From Acidobacteriota bacterium (lineage in GTDB: Bacteria; Acidobacteriota; Terriglobia; Terriglobales; Acidobacteriaceae), in NCBI GenBank assembly GCA_021779935.1, contig JAJXZT010000049.1:1-64000 (forward strand): a stretch of DNA of 64,000 nucleotides, read 5' to 3'. Made by a program: the position numbers and the translations under genes. The notes beneath the pieces are model-generated. The model did not search any database, had not been told where the DNA came from, and saw nothing but the letters and a program-made list of their open reading frames with translations. Shown in pieces: positions 60,985-64,000 of this stretch. Each line of letters begins with the position of its first letter. Position 1 is the stretch's first letter.

Positions 60985-61688
60985 TGGAAGTCACCTTTTG
61001 TACGGCTCCGACGGTCGCCGAAAACCTGGCGATAGATGAAACGGTGGCCAAGTCTGCGTGGAGTACGGGACAGCGTCAACTCCGCTTCTGGTGGGGTGGG
61101 CCTCCCACTGTGGTAATGGGGGCCAACGAGCGTGCCGAACAGGTGGTGGATATCGATGCTTGCATTCGGCATGGCGTGAACATACTCAAGCGATGCACCG
61201 GAGGCGGGACGGTGCTCCAGACCAGCGGCGTACTGAACTACTCGCTGGTGATGCCGGCTCCTGATCGTCTCGATTTGAAGGCGGGGTTTCGCCTGGGTGC
61301 GGATATCGTCTGCGCGATTCTAGCGGCATTTGGCTTGGAAGGAAGGCCCGAGGGAGTTTCCGACGTGGCCGTCGACAACAGGAAAATTTCCGGTAACGCG
61401 CAAGCCCGGCGGTGGAAGGCGCTGCTTGTCCACGGGACGCTGCTGGTAGATTTCGACTTCGATCTGGCCGGAGAAGTTCTATGCCATCCGTTGCACGAAC
61501 CTGAATACCGCCGTGGTCGTCTTCATCGCGATTTCCTGGTCACGCTGAGCGCGCTTGGCGTTCATCAGGATCGCCGGTCGATCGAGAAGACCGCCGTGGA
61601 GACTGCTCAAACGCTATTTGTCCATGGTCCAAGCTGTTGCATGAACGCTGTACGAAATATTTCTGTTCATCCCGTGTCACAAAGGTGA
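60984..61688 (+). CDS. Lipoate-protein ligase A-like protein
   Basis: 234 residues, LplA/LipB/BirA fold: PPTVVMGANERAEQVVD, ILKRCTGGGTVLQTSGVLNY (R-x-S/TGGG loop), and NRKISGNAQARR (lipoyl-AMP lysine motif KISG-A). The likely target is the H-domain of the DGC-GcvH fusion two genes upstream. It lacks the long C-terminal accessory domain, so attachment activity may need a partner or be transferase-like. Translationally coupled to the DGC gene. Confidence 0.85.
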   Translation: MEVTFCTAPTVAENLAIDETVAKSAWSTGQRQLRFWWGGPPTVVMGANERAEQVVDIDACIRHGVNILKRCTGGGTVLQTSGVLNYSLVMPAPDRLDLKAGFRLGADIVCAILAAFGLEGRPEGVSDVAVDNRKISGNAQARRWKALLVHGTLLVDFDFDLAGEVLCHPLHEPEYRRGRLHRDFLVTLSALGVHQDRRSIEKTAVETAQTLFVHGPSCCMNAVRNISVHPVSQR

Positions 61689-61693
61689 AACGC

Positions 61694-62179
61694 ATGAAAC
61701 CGAAAACAGTGATTCAAGTTGCACTATTAGCATTCGTTGCTCTGAGCATTATCTTTTTCGTCAACCAGCAGTCTCGACGTTCCGCAGTAGAGGCTTCGAC
61801 TTCCTCCGGTTCACAACCTTCGTTGAACAGCAATACCCAATCCGCAAAAGTGATCGTTTATTACTTTCACGGAAACTTCCGTTGTGTCTCCTGTCGCAAG
61901 CTGGAGGCCGTTTCTCGGCAGGCCGTGACATCGGGCTTTTCCGGGGATCTGAAACACGGAGATCTTCAGTGGCAAACGGTAAACGTTGAACAGGCTGGGA
62001 ACGAACACTTCGCGTCCGACTACCATCTCTTCTCTCGCTCGCTGGTGATCGTCAGATTCAAGGACGGAAAGCAGGTTGAGTACAAGACTCTTGAGAAAGC
62101 ATGGGAGCTGCTCAATGACGACGAAGCACTGACGAAGTATGTTCAATCGGAAGTGCGCGACTATCTCCAGAAGAGCTAA
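61694..62179 (+). CDS. ArsF-like membrane-anchored thioredoxin-fold protein
   Basis: 161 residues from ATG 61694 (AAAGGTG upstream). One N-terminal transmembrane helix (VALLAFVALSIIFFVNQ), then VYYFHGNFRCVSCRKLE with a CxxC and a thioredoxin-like fold (HYHLFSRSLVIVRFKDGKQV-like strand). Matches the ArsF family linked to nitroaromatic-arsenical reduction in ArsEFG operons. A second copy follows. Confidence 0.8.
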   Translation: MKPKTVIQVALLAFVALSIIFFVNQQSRRSAVEASTSSGSQPSLNSNTQSAKVIVYYFHGNFRCVSCRKLEAVSRQAVTSGFSGDLKHGDLQWQTVNVEQAGNEHFASDYHLFSRSLVIVRFKDGKQVEYKTLEKAWELLNDDEALTKYVQSEVRDYLQKS

Positions 62180-62201
62180 TGGAAAGAATGCTGCAACGGG
62201 A

Positions 62202-62702
62202 ATGAAAGCCCCCACCATGTCGAAGAAATCATTGGTACGAACCGTTCTGCTGCTGTTCGTTGCCATAAGTATCGCCGTGCTCGTCGTGCAGGAATTTCAT
62301 GCTCGCCATGTGGAGCAGGTGACGGCGGCTCAACCGCCAACCAAGTTTCCTCGGAATACCCGCGTGGTGGCTTATTTTTTCCATGCCAATCGGCGCTGTG
62401 CCCCTTGTGTTCAATACGAGGACACGGCGCGAGAGGCCATCGAGGAGGCCTTCCCGAACGAACTACGCCAGGGCGTCGTGGAGTGGAAGTCGATCAACCT
62501 CGCTTCTCCAGAAAACCGCCACTTTGCCACCGAATACCAGCTCTACTCGCGCACTCTTGTACTGGTAAAAGTCCGGAACGGTCAGCAGGTTGCCTACAAC
62601 AATCTGATGGCCGGTTGGGAATTGATCGAAAATCGCGCCGCGCTGAAGAAGTTTATACAAGCCGCCGTCAGCGACTATCTCTCGGAGAAACAACATGGGT
62701 GA
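62202..62702 (+). CDS. Second ArsF-like membrane-anchored thioredoxin-fold protein
   Basis: About 166 residues from ATG 62202 (ATG 62217 possible). Transmembrane helix LLLFVAISIAVLVVQEF, then VAYFFHANRRCAPCVQYE with CxxC, and YQLYSRTLVLVKVRNGQQVAY. Paralogue of the preceding gene. Overlaps the ArsG-like gene by 8 bases. Confidence 0.8.
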   Translation: MKAPTMSKKSLVRTVLLLFVAISIAVLVVQEFHARHVEQVTAAQPPTKFPRNTRVVAYFFHANRRCAPCVQYEDTAREAIEEAFPNELRQGVVEWKSINLASPENRHFATEYQLYSRTLVLVKVRNGQQVAYNNLMAGWELIENRAALKKFIQAAVSDYLSEKQHG

Positions 62703-63393
62703 CACCTACTGGGTTGCCGCAACGACGGCCTTCTGGCTCGGTATTCTCACGGCCATCAGTCCTTGCCCACTGGCGACGAACATCGCCGCGATTTCATACA
62801 TAGGAAAGCGCGCCGGCCGGCCACGCTATGTGCTCGCTACGGGCTCGCTCTACACGCTGGGCCGGTCCCTTGCCTATGTAATCCTCGGCGCGCTGTTGGT
62901 GGCAAGCCTGCTGTCAATCCCCCGGCTTTCGAACTTTCTCCAAATCTACATGAACAAGGTGTTGGGGCCGGTGCTGATCATCGCCGGCATGTTCCTGGTT
63001 GATCTGCTGAAAGCTCCCAATGTGGGCGGAGCGGTAAGCGGAAAAATACAGGAACGGGTTGGACAGTCTGGCATGTGGGGCGCCGCCCTGCTCGGCTTGT
63101 TGTTTGCGCTGTCCTTTTGTCCGATCTCTGCTGCGCTTTTCTTTGGCAGCCTGATTCCGCTTTCCCTGAAATGGCAATCGAGTTTCCTGTTGCCGTTGAT
63201 CTACGGCATTGGGACGGCCATTCCCGTGTTTGGTTTTGCTGTCCTCATGGCCCTGGGAACGCAGTGGATTGGAAGTGCGTTCCACCGCTTGACCGCAATT
63301 GAGGTTTGGGCACGCCGCGTGACCGGCATCGTATTCATCGCTGTCGGCGTATATCTCTCGCTGACGTTCATCTTTGGTATCAGCGTCGGTTAG
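62695..63393 (+). CDS. ArsG-like DsbD/CcdA-fold permease
   Basis: 232 residues, six predicted transmembrane helices. Two symmetry-related cysteines in AISPCPLATNIAAI and ALSFCPISAALFFGS, as in DsbD/CcdA and ArsG transporters. In Shewanella ArsEFG, ArsG exports trivalent aromatic arsenicals after ArsE/ArsF act. Alternatively it passes electrons across the membrane to the two periplasm-facing ArsF-like CxxC proteins. Confidence 0.85.
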   Translation: MGDTYWVAATTAFWLGILTAISPCPLATNIAAISYIGKRAGRPRYVLATGSLYTLGRSLAYVILGALLVASLLSIPRLSNFLQIYMNKVLGPVLIIAGMFLVDLLKAPNVGGAVSGKIQERVGQSGMWGAALLGLLFALSFCPISAALFFGSLIPLSLKWQSSFLLPLIYGIGTAIPVFGFAVLMALGTQWIGSAFHRLTAIEVWARRVTGIVFIAVGVYLSLTFIFGISVG

Positions 63394-63444
63394 CGAAGCA
63401 TGCAGTCAGAAATTTTACGAATCATGGAAAGAGGTGCAATCAAT

Positions 63445-63816
63445 ATGAACTCCGAACAAAGACCCACTGTCGAACAAGTATTCAGCATGATGCTCAAAAG
63501 CATGGGTTCCATTCCCTCGGCGATTGAAAAAGCCACGCAAGTGGATGAAGAAGTGCTGTACGAGCACTTGCGATCGAAGGGATACGCGATGCCTGCCGAG
63601 GGCGCGCTCGACGAGGAAACGCGAACGCTGATCTACCTCGCCTCGGCGCTGGCGGCCAGCAGCAAGGCGTGCATTCAGGCCATGGCTAACAAAGCAAGAA
63701 TGCAACGGATCGCCCCCGAAAAGATATTGGAGACGGTTCGTATCGTGCGATTCGCCCTGGCGACCAAGGTGCTCGGCGACGCCGAACCAGTATTTGAAGA
63801 AGTACAGAAATTCTAG
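63445..63816 (+). CDS. Carboxymuconolactone decarboxylase/AhpD-like small protein
   Basis: About 123 residues from ATG 63445 (GAGG 10 bases upstream; ATG 63424 possible). Helical, with DEETRTLIYLASALAASSK and CIQAMANKARMQRIAPEKI, the CMD pattern in which the usual CxxC is here SxxC (SKAC). So peroxidase activity through a disulfide is unlikely; a single reactive cysteine remains. Ends the visible ars-linked run. Confidence 0.65.
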   Translation: MNSEQRPTVEQVFSMMLKSMGSIPSAIEKATQVDEEVLYEHLRSKGYAMPAEGALDEETRTLIYLASALAASSKACIQAMANKARMQRIAPEKILETVRIVRFALATKVLGDAEPVFEEVQKF

Positions 63817-63922
63817 AAAAGCGTATGAATCGCCAGGTTGCCCGTCGCCTGCGATGCGGCAACCAGTCCGGGCCGCAGATGGCATTCGGACCGCAATGTG
63901 GTGACGCGCAAAGAGGACGCCT

Positions 63923-64000
63923 ATGAAGAAGCTTGACAGCAGTTATCTGAGATGGGGATTACCAGTTCTGATCATTATCGTCATGATGCTCTGGTTAGGC
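63923..64000 (+). CDS. Partial gene running off the window
   Basis: GAGG 6 bases before ATG 63923; first 26 residues are KKLDSSYLRWG followed by a hydrophobic helix (LPVLIIIVMMLWL). A membrane protein of unknown family, cut by the window edge. Confidence 0.55.
   Translation, partial: MKKLDSSYLRWGLPVLIIIVMMLWLG

Overview
The window looks like the chromosome of a free-living acidobacterium of the Terriglobales/Koribacteraceae kind. This is inferred from gene content and from the many short GC-rich palindromic repeats between genes; no rRNA is present to confirm it. It carries tRNA-Sec(UCA), tRNA-Gly(GCC) and tRNA-Cys(GCA) and no phage. Most of it is dense and operonic; the 10 or so longer gaps hold repeats, terminators or dyads.

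0-12 kb: a two-gene leftward unit (NYN-domain nuclease-like protein, then a NACHT-like NTPase with pentapeptide repeats) that resembles defence modules; an AsmA protein, an OmpA-type envelope protein, small membrane proteins, and a zinc-dependent phospholipase C-like domain fused to an alpha/beta hydrolase.

12-31 kb: an extracellular electron-transfer region. One strand carries TPR protein, 16-haem cytochrome, NHL propeller, tetrahaem cytochrome followed by its own hairpin, parvulin-type isomerase, large outer-membrane beta-barrel, second NHL propeller and an 11/12-haem cytochrome. Downstream are a second copy of the TPR protein, the System II cytochrome c maturation pair resB/ccsA, a histidine kinase and an NtrC-type activator. 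A leftward HemA homologue that lacks the catalytic cysteine follows.

33-54 kb: a Tat-exported three-subunit molybdenum hydroxylase; a membrane-anchored H-protein-like protein without the lipoyl lysine; a 2-oxoacid:ferredoxin oxidoreductase operon (fused beta-gamma subunit, CoA-transferase, RsbRD-like sensor) behind two tandem CRP-like dyads; a PerR/AhpC/AhpD peroxide group; assorted single genes and the tRNAs.

54.3-64 kb: immediately after tRNA-Cys lie a possible integrase remnant and a 0.33-kb IS3-family remnant, then an arsenic island: arsC and a small gene with an in-frame TGA (leftward), arsR, acr3, arsC, arsR, a CxxC thioredoxin-like protein, and then an unusual compact run: stand-alone HdrA-N-like domain, ferredoxin, a DGC zinc-binding domain fused to a lipoyl H-protein domain, two more DGC proteins and a lipoate-protein ligase, followed by two ArsF-like and one ArsG-like gene. 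Overlapping start/stop codons suggest one translated unit. I regard this lipoyl-DGC module as the best candidate for an undescribed system: a dedicated, ligase-charged dithiol carrier in an arsenic (or sulfur) pathway.
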